Source: Symbioplanes lichenis
GTDB taxonomy: Bacteria > Actinomycetota > Actinomycetes > Mycobacteriales > Micromonosporaceae
Assembly: GCF_030709675.1 (NCBI RefSeq)
Contig: NZ_JAUZQD010000003.1
Location: 248,001 to 312,000, forward strand
DNA: 64,000 nucleotides
Reading direction: 5' to 3'
The position numbers and the translations under genes are program-made. The first letter of the stretch is position 1. Each line of letters starts with the position of its first letter. The notes beneath the pieces were generated by a model that was not told the origin of the DNA, did not search any database, and saw nothing but the letters and a program-made list of their open reading frames with translations. Positions 43,175 to 51,528 of this stretch are shown in pieces.

Positions 43175-43919
43175 TCGGGGTCCACGTCACGTACTTGCCG
43201 GTGCGGTTGTCGCCCGACGACTGCCCGCGGAGCCGCCGGGTCACCCACGGGAGCACGTGCTCGCGGTAGAACCTGGCCTCCTGCAGCAGCCGCCTGTTCT
43301 CCTCCGGGCCCGGGTCGACGACGTGCGCCGCCCGCTCGTGGCCCAGCGCGGTCAGCACCAGCCCGGCCACCCGCTGATGCCCCGCGGCGTTGAGGTGCAG
43401 CCGATCGGCCGACCAGTACGCCGCCCGCCGGATCTCGGTGTCGTGGAACACGTCGACGAGCTGGAACCCGTACTTGCCGGCCAGCTGAACCGTCGCCTGG
43501 GTGAGGATCTCGCCGCGCTTGCGCATCATCGCCCCGAACGGCAGCCGCGCCGACGGGTCCGCCCCGCTGACCACGACCAGCCGCACGCCGGCCTCGGTGA
43601 TGCGGCGTACGGCCTGCTCGATCAGCCCGATCAACTTGGGCGTGTCGGTGCCCGGCCGCATCATGTCGTTTCCGCCGCCGTTGAGCGTCATGAGCGTCGG
43701 CGCGGGCTCCAGCGCGAGCGCCGCCTCCACCTGGTCCCGCACGATCGGCTCGAGCAGGCGCCCCCGCACCGCGAAGTTCGCGTACTCCACCGGCTCGTCC
43801 ACCGCACCCGCCAGCCCCGCGGCGACGAGATCCGTCCACCCGCGCGGAGTCCCGTCGGGCAGCTCGTCCCCCATCCCCTCGGAGTAGCTGTCGCCCACCG
43901 CCGCGTACCTCATGCTCAT
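43161..43919 (-). CDS. SGNH/GDSL-type esterase or lipase
   Basis: 252 residues. Block I GDSYSEGMGDE with nucleophile Ser11, block III NGGGNDMM (oxyanion Asn), block V DRLHLNAAGH (catalytic Asp and His). No signal peptide, so it is intracellular, and the C-terminal 60 residues are basic. It belongs to an actinobacterial SGNH group acting on small esters. The ATG overlaps the preceding gene's stop (ATGA). The start further upstream in the long frame is rejected because it would run through that gene. Confidence 0.9.
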   Translation of the reverse strand: MSMRYAAVGDSYSEGMGDELPDGTPRGWTDLVAAGLAGAVDEPVEYANFAVRGRLLEPIVRDQVEAALALEPAPTLMTLNGGGNDMMRPGTDTPKLIGLIEQAVRRITEAGVRLVVVSGADPSARLPFGAMMRKRGEILTQATVQLAGKYGFQLVDVFHDTEIRRAAYWSADRLHLNAAGHQRVAGLVLTALGHERAAHVVDPGPEENRRLLQEARFYREHVLPWVTRRLRGQSSGDNRTGKYVTWTPISAS

Positions 43920-44341
43920 TCCTCCACCAGCCTCGCCGCCGCGTACTCGTCGACGGCGTCTCCCGCCCGCACACCCCACCAGCGCAACAGCCGATTGACC
44001 GCCATGCTGCCGGGCCCGGCGACCTCGTAGTGATCCTCCGCCTCCCCGGCGACGGTCTCCGTGAACACCGGCCCCCACACGACCGAGCCCCCGCGCCACG
44101 CCACCGCGGCCTGAAACCCATGCCCGCCGAAGAACTCCCCATGCACGTACGCCACCGTGCCGCGCGCGGAAAGCTCGCGCGCGCGCCGCTCGACCTCGCC
44201 GGTCAGCTCGTAGAAACCGAGCCGTGGCGGCTCCGCGGTCCCCAGGGGCAGACTCACCTGGAAGAGGCCGGTCCCGGGGGCGAGCGCCACCGCCCCGGGA
44301 ACACTCTCCTCCAGCAGCAGCGCATGCAACGAACCAGCCAT
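43916..44341 (-). CDS. Conserved unknown protein (141 aa)
   Basis: 141 residues of alternating strands and helices (LGFYELTGEVERRARELSAR, VAYVHGEFFGGHGFQAAVAW, VVWGPVFTETVAGEAEDHYE). The ending VNRLLRWWGVRAGDAVDEYA recalls small proteins of immunity or adaptor type, but I cannot name the family. Coupled to the SGNH hydrolase by an ATGA overlap. No signal peptide or membrane segment. Confidence 0.7.
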   Translation of the reverse strand: MAGSLHALLLEESVPGAVALAPGTGLFQVSLPLGTAEPPRLGFYELTGEVERRARELSARGTVAYVHGEFFGGHGFQAAVAWRGGSVVWGPVFTETVAGEAEDHYEVAGPGSMAVNRLLRWWGVRAGDAVDEYAAARLVEE

Positions 44342-44342
44342 C

Positions 44343-44382
44343 GGGGCAGAGTCTATGACCGCGGGGCAGAGTCCATGACCGC
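44343..44382. repeat. Two tandem 20-bp repeats
   Basis: GGGGCAGAGTCTATGACCGC followed directly by GGGGCAGAGTCCATGACCGC, one mismatch. They lie just upstream of the unknown gene at 43916-44341, in the 183-base gap before the STAND NTPase. Either a duplication or a duplicated regulator site over the promoter. Confidence 0.75.
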
Positions 44383-44524
44383 ACGTGGACCCGTGATCAT
44401 CGGCACGCCGCCCGCCACCGGCCCGGGCGATCGCCGGAGTTCGTTCGTCCCGGCCCCGGAGCCCATCCGGTAAATTCGGCCTCGGCCCCTGTTTCCGGCG
44501 GGTGCCTTGTCACGAGGTGGGTCG

Positions 44525-47188
44525 ATGGACATGGGCGGCGCAGGCGGCGAGATCCCGGCGCCTGACCTCGGTCTGCTCTTCGACAGCAACGCGCCGGACC
44601 TGCAAGCGGTCCGGACCTTCGTCGACCGGATGCCCGAACAGCGGGCGTTCGACGCCGCGGTGCTCGGTCATCGATCCCGATGGCAAGCCCAGGGTACGGA
44701 CGTCCAGGACGTGGTGGCGCCCCGCGACAACGTCCTGGTGTATTACGGCGTCGGGGGTGTCGGCAAGACCTCGCTCGTGCAGGAGCTCGAGGCCCGGCAT
44801 GGCGCCGCGCCGTCGCCCGGCGCCGGTGAGTGGCCGCCCCTCGACCGGAGCTTTCGCCGGTCGATGACTGTGCGGATCGATCTGGCCAGCGAGATCGGTG
44901 TCGACTTGGAGCGTGTGCTCCTCAGCATCCGGCTCGCGGTGGCGGGCCTCGGGCGTCCCATGCAGGCGTTCGACATCGCGTTCAGCCGCTACTGGGAACA
45001 GGTTCACCCCAATGAGAGCATCGCCGAGTTCCTGCGCCGGGACAGCCAGTTGTCCCGGGCCGCCGACGCGGTGCGCCTCTCGGATCAGATCACCGAGGGT
45101 ATGAAGGACGTGGTGCAGGCGCTCGGCGGCGTCAGCACCATGGTGTCGGTCGGCACCAAAGTCGCCAGGATCCTCACCGACGGTGTGCGCGGCGTGGTGG
45201 CCCGGCGGCACGCCGTCCAGGGATGCCGGCGGCTGGCGCCGATGCTGTCGGCCAACGCCGACCTCGAAAATCTGAGCTACTACCCCCATTTGCTCGCCTG
45301 GGACCTGGCGGAATGCGCACGACGAGCCGACGACTTCCACGTGGCCGTCTTTCTCGACACCTTCGAGGACGTGTCGCACGACGGCCGGCGGCGCCTCGAG
45401 CAGTTGATGAATCGTCTGATCTGGTTGCTCCCGAACGTGCTCTTCGTGGTATCCGGCCGCAACCGTGTGGAATGGGCCGACGAGAACGCTGCCGGCCGGT
45501 TCTGGCGCGGCGGCCCGGCCGCCTGGCCCGGGCTGGCCGGCGGCCGGAGTCTCGAACCTGGCCAGCATCAGGTCGGGCACCTGTCCGCCCGGGATTCCGG
45601 CCGGTTCCTCCGCCGCCGCCTGCGCCGCGACGGCGTGCCCATCATCCCCGGCAAGATCCGGGAGCGGATCGCGCACGACTCCGACGGCTACCCGCTCTAT
45701 CTCGACCTGGCCGTCACCCGATATCTGCAACTTTCTGCGACTGGTGGGCAGCCGACCACCGATGACTTCTCGGGTGGCTTCCCGGCTCTGGTCACCCGGC
45801 TGCTGCGCGATCTCGACCCGGTCGAGCGCCTGCTGGCCCGGGTCACCGCACTGCTCGACTCGTTCGACGTGCCGCTGATAGCAGCGATCGCGGGCCTTCC
45901 CTCGGAGGCGGTGGCGACGCGGCTGGCGCTGCGCGCCTTCGTCGAGCAGGACAACGGCGCCCCTTTCCCGTACGCGATGCACCGCCTGCTCCGCAGGGAG
46001 ATCCGGCGGTCGGACAGCGGGCCTGACGCGTTCACCGAGGCGGACTGGGCCCGGTACGCGCGGCGGGCGTTCGAGGAGTTCGGCGCCCGGTTCCGCGCCC
46101 CGGGGGTGGTCGAGGACCGGGCCACCGTGATCAGCTTGCTCAACCAGGCGTTGCGACTGGCGGACGAGTTCGATCTACCGGTGGGGTGGACGAGCGACGC
46201 GGCGTATGCGTTCGTCGGCGACGCGCTCTGGGAGGCGGCGCTGCGGCCGCTGGTGCGGCTACCGGTCACCACGTCCGCCGCAGCCCTCGCGCAGGCGTTG
46301 CAGGCGATCACCGACCGGCAGCTGGAGGGCCGCCGGCGCACCGCCGAGGTCCTCACCGCACTGCTGGACCTCGGGCTGCTGACCGGCGACGGTGCCGATC
46401 TCGCCACATACTATGCCGCCGAGGCCTTGCGCGAGTCGGGCCGCAGTGACGAGTCCGCCGTCCTGCTCGAGTCGCTGGCCGCACGACCGTCCCGGGTCGC
46501 CGATCTGGCCGCGAAGGGCATGACGCATCAGCTGCGCCGCCGGGGAAAATTCCGGGCGGCTCTCGATCTTATTCGCTCCCGGCCGCGGTCGCCGATGTGG
46601 CTGCAGATGTCCGGCACGCTGTTCTGGTCCCAGGCCATGTTCGCGGAGGCGGTGGCAGCCTATCGCGAATCCCGGGACCAGTGGCGGGCGGCGGGGCGGC
46701 CAGGAAACGCCGCGGAGGCGGCCGGCTGTCTCGCCTTTGTCTGCGGGCTGGTCGGCGTGGACGCCACCGAGGTCGAGCAGGGCCGCCTGACACTGCGTGG
46801 TTCCCGGCAGACCTGGAGCCGGTTGATGGCCGACCTGGGCGGTGTGTTGCTCCGGGCGGACGGCGGGGACGTGACTTACGACCGCTTCGCGGTGCTGGGG
46901 GCCGAGGGCGACGCGACCGGTCTCACCTCGATTCAGGCCTACGCCGCGTTCGGCCGATGCTTCAACGCCGCGCTCAGCGGCAACGGTGTACGACTCGAGG
47001 CGGAGCGCACCGCGCTGGCGACACTGGTGGCCACGGATTTCTCCTGGCTGCTGGAGGTGGCCGGCTTCTGGGCCGGCGCCGAGCCGGAAGGAGAGCCGGC
47101 GGATTGGATCGGGGGCGTCGAAGCCGCTCGCGACCGGTGGTGTCATCTGGTCGAGTTACGGCGGTCCGCCCCTGCTCGCGACAGCTGA
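44525..47188 (+). CDS. STAND-type P-loop NTPase with C-terminal helical repeats
   Basis: 887 residues. A short N-terminal part of about 70 residues holds no recognisable effector domain. The Walker A motif is GVGGVGKTSL (Lys81) and the Walker B-like motif is VAVFLDTFEDV. A winged-helix-like part follows, then about 400 residues of helical, partly TPR-like repeats (RGKFRAALDLIRSRP, QAMFAEAVAAYRESRDQW). STAND ATPases assemble into oligomers when the repeat region senses a ligand, and are used in regulation, apoptosis-like responses or defence. The ATG at 44525 follows GAGGTGG; a TTG 18 bases earlier is possible. Its last 33 bases overlap the convergent ATP-grasp gene. Confidence 0.82.
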   Translation: MDMGGAGGEIPAPDLGLLFDSNAPDLQAVRTFVDRMPEQRAFDAAVLGHRSRWQAQGTDVQDVVAPRDNVLVYYGVGGVGKTSLVQELEARHGAAPSPGAGEWPPLDRSFRRSMTVRIDLASEIGVDLERVLLSIRLAVAGLGRPMQAFDIAFSRYWEQVHPNESIAEFLRRDSQLSRAADAVRLSDQITEGMKDVVQALGGVSTMVSVGTKVARILTDGVRGVVARRHAVQGCRRLAPMLSANADLENLSYYPHLLAWDLAECARRADDFHVAVFLDTFEDVSHDGRRRLEQLMNRLIWLLPNVLFVVSGRNRVEWADENAAGRFWRGGPAAWPGLAGGRSLEPGQHQVGHLSARDSGRFLRRRLRRDGVPIIPGKIRERIAHDSDGYPLYLDLAVTRYLQLSATGGQPTTDDFSGGFPALVTRLLRDLDPVERLLARVTALLDSFDVPLIAAIAGLPSEAVATRLALRAFVEQDNGAPFPYAMHRLLRREIRRSDSGPDAFTEADWARYARRAFEEFGARFRAPGVVEDRATVISLLNQALRLADEFDLPVGWTSDAAYAFVGDALWEAALRPLVRLPVTTSAAALAQALQAITDRQLEGRRRTAEVLTALLDLGLLTGDGADLATYYAAEALRESGRSDESAVLLESLAARPSRVADLAAKGMTHQLRRRGKFRAALDLIRSRPRSPMWLQMSGTLFWSQAMFAEAVAAYRESRDQWRAAGRPGNAAEAAGCLAFVCGLVGVDATEVEQGRLTLRGSRQTWSRLMADLGGVLLRADGGDVTYDRFAVLGAEGDATGLTSIQAYAAFGRCFNAALSGNGVRLEAERTALATLVATDFSWLLEVAGFWAGAEPEGEPADWIGGVEAARDRWCHLVELRRSAPARDS

Positions 47189-48046
47189 CTCGATGCCGTC
47201 GAGCACGGCCCGCGCAGCGAGTTCATAGGCATCGACGTCGGAGACCGCGGCGACACCGCTCATGCCGGGCGAGGAATTGACCTCCAGGACAGCCCACTCC
47301 CCGTTCCATCGCACCAGGTCGACGCCGAGCAGGACACCGCCGAGGTGACGAGCGGCCGCGAGGGCCAGGTCGCGCACGGGCTCGGCCGCGGCGGCGAGCG
47401 GGGTGCCTCCGGCCTCGAGATTGTTGACCGGGAGCCCGTCCGGCCGGGTCAGCTGAGGCACCCGGTAGGCCGCGAGCACTTGGTCCCGCCCGCAGACCAG
47501 AGCGCGGACCTGATCGGTCACCGCGCCGCCGATCTGGGGCTGGGCCACGTGTACCTCATCGATCGGCGGAACGCTGCGGGCGGAGGCGATCCGCAGACCC
47601 CGGCCACGAGCACCCACCACCGGCTTGATCACGGTCGCGACACCGGGGAAGGCCGGCACCGGGTTACCCGGCGACAGCAGGGTGGTCGGCACGATCGGCA
47701 CACCCGCGGCCGCGAGCGCGACGCTGGTGGACCACTTGTCGGCGCAGATCTCGTGGCACGGCAGCGGATTGATCATCGGCAGCCGCCCGGCCAGCAGCCG
47801 CTGTGCCTCGATGAACCGGTAGAGGTCGTTCTCGGAGATGCGCCACAGCAGGCCGTCCAGCTTGAACTCGTCGAGGTCGGGTTCGCCGATCCGGACACGG
47901 GGTGGGCCGGGACCGTCGACCGCGGCGGTGACGTCGCGGACGTCGATCGGAACATAGGTCGCCCCGAGCCGCTGGAGAGCGAGACCAAGTGGATAGCCGG
48001 CGCGGGACCGGTCCGTGTAGCGGCTGACGACCCCGATGCGCGTCAC
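47156..48046 (-). CDS. RimK-type ATP-grasp ligase
   Basis: 296 residues. An N-terminal pre-ATP-grasp Rossmann-like part (RIGVVSRYTDRSRAGYPLGL, LGATYVPIDVRDV) is followed by the ATP-grasp fold: INPLPCHEICADKWSTSVAL, ATVIKPVVGARGRGLRI (phosphate-binding loop with Lys), and the metal-binding VLEVNSSPGMSG (Glu-x-Asn). Such enzymes join a carboxylate to an amine through an acyl phosphate, often adding amino acids to peptides or small molecules. The GTG overlaps the kinase stop (GTGA), so it is translated with the kinase. Substrate unknown. Confidence 0.88.
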   Translation of the reverse strand: MTRIGVVSRYTDRSRAGYPLGLALQRLGATYVPIDVRDVTAAVDGPGPPRVRIGEPDLDEFKLDGLLWRISENDLYRFIEAQRLLAGRLPMINPLPCHEICADKWSTSVALAAAGVPIVPTTLLSPGNPVPAFPGVATVIKPVVGARGRGLRIASARSVPPIDEVHVAQPQIGGAVTDQVRALVCGRDQVLAAYRVPQLTRPDGLPVNNLEAGGTPLAAAAEPVRDLALAAARHLGGVLLGVDLVRWNGEWAVLEVNSSPGMSGVAAVSDVDAYELAARAVLDGIESAVASRGGPP

Positions 48047-48972
48047 GGGCTCACCGAGCCGGGAAACTCGCGTTCCACGAAGTCGACCATGATGCGGAAG
48101 TAGTCGAAACGGGCGGGGTTGGGGAAGCGCATGTGGTGCCGCCGGTAGCGGTGGAAGGACACGATCACGGCCGCGTACTCCACGGCGGGACGAATCCAAT
48201 CGTCCTCGAACCGGCGGCCGCTGGAGCGGTAACCCTCGGCGAACAAGCGCAGCCGCGCGGAGTCCAGCCTGCCCTCGGTCACGCACATGTTGAGGACGGA
48301 CATGCCGCAGTCGAGCATCGGGTCGTCGACGGTGACGGTTTCCCAGTCTATGGCGAACAGCCGGTCGTCATCGGTCACGACGATGTTGGACGGGGTGAAG
48401 TCGCCGTGAATGACGGTCCACGCGGCACGGCGCGGGCCGCCGTCGGCGGGGAAGTACGGGTCGAGACGCGCCAGCCGGCCCCGGATCCACCGGGCATGCG
48501 TCTGATCCGGGAAGTCCGCCAGCAGGTTCCGTAACTGGGGGGAGAGTCGCCGCAGGCCGACCGGCACCTCGAGGCCGCCGGTCGCCACGCCGTGGATCCG
48601 GCCGAGCAGCCCGGCGGCAGTGATCAGCGTCGCGTCCGGAAGCCGTCTCAGCGTCCGGCCCGGCACGAACTCCTTGACGAGTACGCACTTGCCGTCGACC
48701 CGGCTCAGCAGGCGGCCGTCGGCCCGCGGGATCACGCGGCCGGTTGGCACGCCGTGCTGCCCCATGTGATCGACCGTGCGGGCCAGGCGCAGCGCGGCTT
48801 CGTCGTCCTGATTGTCGAGAATGCTGACGACGATCCGGCCGGCCGGCGTGGTCGCGATGAAACTTGATGTCGCCATCCCGCCTTCGAGGCGTTCGAGGCC
48901 CGACATCCGAAACCCGTACTGCTCCTCAAGACGTGTGACGTCTTCGTGCCGCAGATCGGAATAACTGGCCAA
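48043..48972 (-). CDS. Homoserine-kinase-II/APH-fold small-molecule kinase
   Basis: 309 residues. The nucleotide-binding lobe (RLEGGMATSSFIATTPAGRI, then VVSILDNQDDEAALRLARTV) has the form of ThrB-type-II homoserine kinases, which lack the usual APH beta-3 Lys signature. The catalytic loop VIHGDFTPSNIVV (Asp191) and metal-binding AIDWETV (Asp209) are intact. It should phosphorylate the hydroxyl of a small molecule, plausibly a hydroxy-amino acid. A TTG start is fixed by a perfect AGGAGG six bases upstream. Middle gene of the dioxygenase-kinase-ATP-grasp operon. Aminoglycoside resistance is an alternative but less likely in this context. Confidence 0.85.
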   Translation of the reverse strand: MASYSDLRHEDVTRLEEQYGFRMSGLERLEGGMATSSFIATTPAGRIVVSILDNQDDEAALRLARTVDHMGQHGVPTGRVIPRADGRLLSRVDGKCVLVKEFVPGRTLRRLPDATLITAAGLLGRIHGVATGGLEVPVGLRRLSPQLRNLLADFPDQTHARWIRGRLARLDPYFPADGGPRRAAWTVIHGDFTPSNIVVTDDDRLFAIDWETVTVDDPMLDCGMSVLNMCVTEGRLDSARLRLFAEGYRSSGRRFEDDWIRPAVEYAAVIVSFHRYRRHHMRFPNPARFDYFRIMVDFVEREFPGSVSP

Positions 48973-48978
48973 ACGGAG

Positions 48979-48984
48979 CCTCCT
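48979..48984 (-). promoter_or_regulatory. Consensus ribosome binding site for a TTG start
   Basis: Read on the minus strand this is AGGAGG, exactly 6 bases before TTG at 48972. It decides the kinase start and implies strong translation of the second gene in the operon. Confidence 0.8.
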
Positions 48985-49016
48985 GAGCGACCGGGTGCGG
49001 ACAGGATAGCCGTGGT

Positions 49017-49700
49017 TCAGTCGTCGACCCGCTCGAAACTCATCAGGAGGACGTCGCGGCGCACGGTCCGATCATCTCCCTCGATCGGCGAGGTGTCGTG
49101 GACGTATGCCCGGTCGTCGAGGAACAGGCTGTCCAACGGCTCGGTCAGTGTCATCACAGTGCTGCTGCCGTCGGCGTCGGCGACCACCGTGGTCACTCCG
49201 CCGCCGTCGACATCCCGCTCGATCAGGTGAATGGAGATGAAGTCGAACCCGTCGCGGTGCCGGCCCTCGGGCACCGGCGTCCCCGCGTGTCCGGCGCCAC
49301 CGAGTATGCGGATCTGATGCACATTGATCAGGACGGGGCCGGGCAGGCCGAGGACCCGAGTCACGCCGGTCCGGGCGAGCGCGCCGAGGACCCGCGTCCC
49401 GGTGTCGTCCCAGACCACCGGTGCGAATCGGCGTGACAAACCACCGAACAGCGGGTTGTGCGCCGGATCCTGGAGGTAATCGCCGGTCGGCAGGACGGAG
49501 ACATCACCGGCGCCGTCGATCAGGAGCCGGCCGTGCCGACGGAAACGGTACGGCGTGTCCGCCTCGACATAGGGGTCGGGTGGCAGGCTGTCCCAGGTGC
49601 CGGCGAAGGAGGTGAGATCGCTTTCGACACCCGTCATCGCCAGCACGGTGTGACCCGCCAGGAAGACGCAACCGTCCATGCGTCCAGCCTCACCGCTCAT
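49017..49700 (-). CDS. 2OG-Fe(II) dioxygenase of the free-amino-acid hydroxylase family (PF10014-like)
   Basis: 227 residues. Double-stranded beta-helix with the iron ligands in PEGRHRDGFDF (His148, Asp150) and DRAYVHDTSPI (His201), plus Arg residues near 214 to hold 2-oxoglutarate. The surrounding NVHQIRILGG, HLIERDVDGGGVTTV and TEPLDSLFLDD are hallmarks of the family that includes bacterial L-isoleucine 4-hydroxylase. Members hydroxylate free aliphatic amino acids. First gene of the operon, 44 bases before the kinase. A second possible start (ATG at 49742) would add 14 residues. Confidence 0.85.
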   Translation of the reverse strand: MSGEAGRMDGCVFLAGHTVLAMTGVESDLTSFAGTWDSLPPDPYVEADTPYRFRRHGRLLIDGAGDVSVLPTGDYLQDPAHNPLFGGLSRRFAPVVWDDTGTRVLGALARTGVTRVLGLPGPVLINVHQIRILGGAGHAGTPVPEGRHRDGFDFISIHLIERDVDGGGVTTVVADADGSSTVMTLTEPLDSLFLDDRAYVHDTSPIEGDDRTVRRDVLLMSFERVDD

Positions 49701-49771
49701 CGCAATAGGCGCCTTTCGATGTCGCTTTCCCGACAGCATCCGCTCGGCGCCGAGGCCGGCTCCTGGGCGGG

Positions 49772-50941
49772 TCAGTGCTCGCGAACGAGAATTTCGGGGA
49801 GTTGGCGGTCGGTGTCGGCGACCTGGGTGAGCTTGGCGGCGACCGGCGCGAACAGGCGGGAGGTCAGGAGCTTGTCGGCCACGCCGCGGGCGGCGAGGCC
49901 GAGGCGGGTCCGCGGGTACGCGAAGTACTCCAGCCCCGGCGGCAGCTTCTGCACGTCGTCGACCAGCGGGCGCATCCACTTCTCGTACGCCGCCAGGGCC
50001 GCCGGCGGCTCCTCCGTGGTCAGATAGGCCGCTAGGACGTACCCGCTGATCAGCGCGAGGGAAGCACCTCCGCCGCCCATCGGGGTGACGCACCAGGCGG
50101 CGTCGCCGGCCAGGACCACGCGGCCGCGGTGCCAGGTGGACATGCGGATCTGGGTGAGGTGGTCGATGTAGACGTCGTCGGAGGTGTCGAAGGCGTCGAG
50201 GATGCGCGGCGCCTCCCAGCCCGCATCGGCGTATCGTTCCCTGACCCGGGCGAGCGCCTCGGGCCGGTCGAGGCCCGTGAGGTCCTCGCTGCGGGCATAG
50301 GAGAGGATCGCGCGCGTGGTGCCGTGGTTGTCGGGGCGCAGGTGGATCTGACGCCCGCCGACGGTGTTGTACCAGCGCCAGCGGTCGTCGTCGGCCGGGG
50401 TGCGGGGGATCGTGCCGAAGACCATGGTGATGCCGAGCTCGTGGCGGTCGACCTCCGGGCCGAAGAGCCTGTCGCGGGTCGCCGACCGCACTCCCTCGGC
50501 GATGACCACCAGGTCGGCCGGCAGCGTGCGGCCCGCGACCGTGGTGACGGTGTCGCCGGTCACCTCGTCGATCGTGTCGCCGTAGAGCATCGCGACGCCG
50601 TCCGGCAGGTGGTCCAGGATGGTCCGGGCGAAGTCGCCGCGCAGCACCTCCAGCTCGGCCGTCGCGGCGTCCGGACCCTCCGACGGCAGCTCGGCGCGCA
50701 CCCGGCCGGACGCGTCGACCAGGACCGTGCCGGTCTCGGTGGTGTTCTGGGCCTTGATCGCGTCGAAGAGGCCCATCCGGCGGAGGACTTCGCGGGCCAC
50801 ACCGCGCACGTCGACGTTCTGGCCGCCGTCGCGGAAGGCCGGCGCGCGCTCGATCACGGTCACGTCCCACCCGGTGCGCCGCAGCCAGAAGGCGGCGGAC
50901 AATCCGGCGATGCTGGCCCCGGAGATCACTGCTGAAGGCAT
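49772..50941 (-). CDS. FAD-dependent aromatic-type monooxygenase
   Basis: 389 residues. FAD-binding SAVISGASIAGLSAAFWLRR (the dinucleotide motif has GASIAG in place of GxGxxG), the middle DLVVIAEGVRSATRDRLF (DG-type motif) and VVLAGDAAWCVTPMGGGGAS (the second FAD motif). This is the PHBH/TetX-like family, hydroxylating aromatic or polyketide substrates with NADPH. No biosynthetic partner is adjacent. Divergent from a MarR regulator with repeated sites between them, so probably inducible by its substrate and linked to detoxification. Confidence 0.9.
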   Translation of the reverse strand: MPSAVISGASIAGLSAAFWLRRTGWDVTVIERAPAFRDGGQNVDVRGVAREVLRRMGLFDAIKAQNTTETGTVLVDASGRVRAELPSEGPDAATAELEVLRGDFARTILDHLPDGVAMLYGDTIDEVTGDTVTTVAGRTLPADLVVIAEGVRSATRDRLFGPEVDRHELGITMVFGTIPRTPADDDRWRWYNTVGGRQIHLRPDNHGTTRAILSYARSEDLTGLDRPEALARVRERYADAGWEAPRILDAFDTSDDVYIDHLTQIRMSTWHRGRVVLAGDAAWCVTPMGGGGASLALISGYVLAAYLTTEEPPAALAAYEKWMRPLVDDVQKLPPGLEYFAYPRTRLGLAARGVADKLLTSRLFAPVAAKLTQVADTDRQLPEILVREH

Positions 50942-50961
50942 AGCTGCTCCCTGAGTGCTTG

Positions 50962-51004
50962 ACAGCGAAGAGATGCTTTACAGTGAAGCTACTACACAGT
51001 GAAG
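50962..51004. promoter_or_regulatory. Three direct repeats in a divergent promoter region
   Basis: ACAGCGAAG (50962-50970), ACAGTGAAG (50980-50988) and ACAGTGAAG (50996-51004) lie head to tail in the 71-base gap between the flavoprotein and MarR genes. TTGACA at 50959 overlaps the first. They are probably regulator sites. Confidence 0.5.
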
Positions 51005-51012
51005 GAAGTTGC

Positions 51013-51528
51013 ATGGGGACCGTGGACCCGCTCACCGCCGACTGGCTGCCCGAGCAGACCGCCGCGATGCAGCGGCTCCGCGACTGGGCCGTCAGCTTCG
51101 CCGAGCTCAACCAGCACCTGGCCACGTGGATGAGCCTGCCCACGTCGGACGCCAACGCCCTGGGCCACATCATCTGGGCGGCCGAGGACGACCGGCCGCT
51201 GACGCCGGCCGACCTCTCCCGGCAGATCGGCATGACCTCCGGCGCCACCACCGTGCTGCTCAACCGGCTCGAGTCGGCGGGCCACATCCGCCGCAGCCGC
51301 GAGCACGCCGACCGTCGCCGCGTCACCCTGCGCCCCGAGCCGGACGCCCGCGAACAGGCGCGCGCCTTCCTCGCCTTCGCCGGCGCCGAGATCGCCGAGG
51401 TCCTCACCAGCACCGGTACGGAGGACCTGCGTCACGTGGTCGCCTTCGTCGAGCGCCTCACCGAAGCCAGCGACCGCGCGAACAAACGCCTCTCAGCCGC
51501 GCGCGGAGCAAAGCAGCCCGACGCGTAG
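51013..51528 (+). CDS. MarR-family transcriptional regulator
   Basis: 171 residues. Winged helix: DRPLTPADLSRQIGMTSGAT, TVLLNRLESAGHIRRSREHA, DRRRVTLRPEPDAREQARA, the standard MarR order with the D-x-R-x wing. Start chosen at MGTVDPL after GAAGGAAG; the upstream frame reads through the operator. Divergent from the FAD monooxygenase. Its 3' end overlaps the convergent hydrolase gene by 36 bases. Confidence 0.9.
   Translation: MGTVDPLTADWLPEQTAAMQRLRDWAVSFAELNQHLATWMSLPTSDANALGHIIWAAEDDRPLTPADLSRQIGMTSGATTVLLNRLESAGHIRRSREHADRRRVTLRPEPDAREQARAFLAFAGAEIAEVLTSTGTEDLRHVVAFVERLTEASDRANKRLSAARGAKQPDA

Noticed and set aside
48043..48972. Aminoglycoside phosphotransferase as an antibiotic-resistance gene
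   Set aside because: The nucleotide lobe resembles homoserine kinase II, and the operon context is biosynthetic. Resistance is not supported by the sequence.
44525..49700. Anti-phage defence island
   Set aside because: Only a STAND NTPase hints at this. No nuclease, TIR, transmembrane effector or other defence family is present, and the neighbours look biosynthetic.
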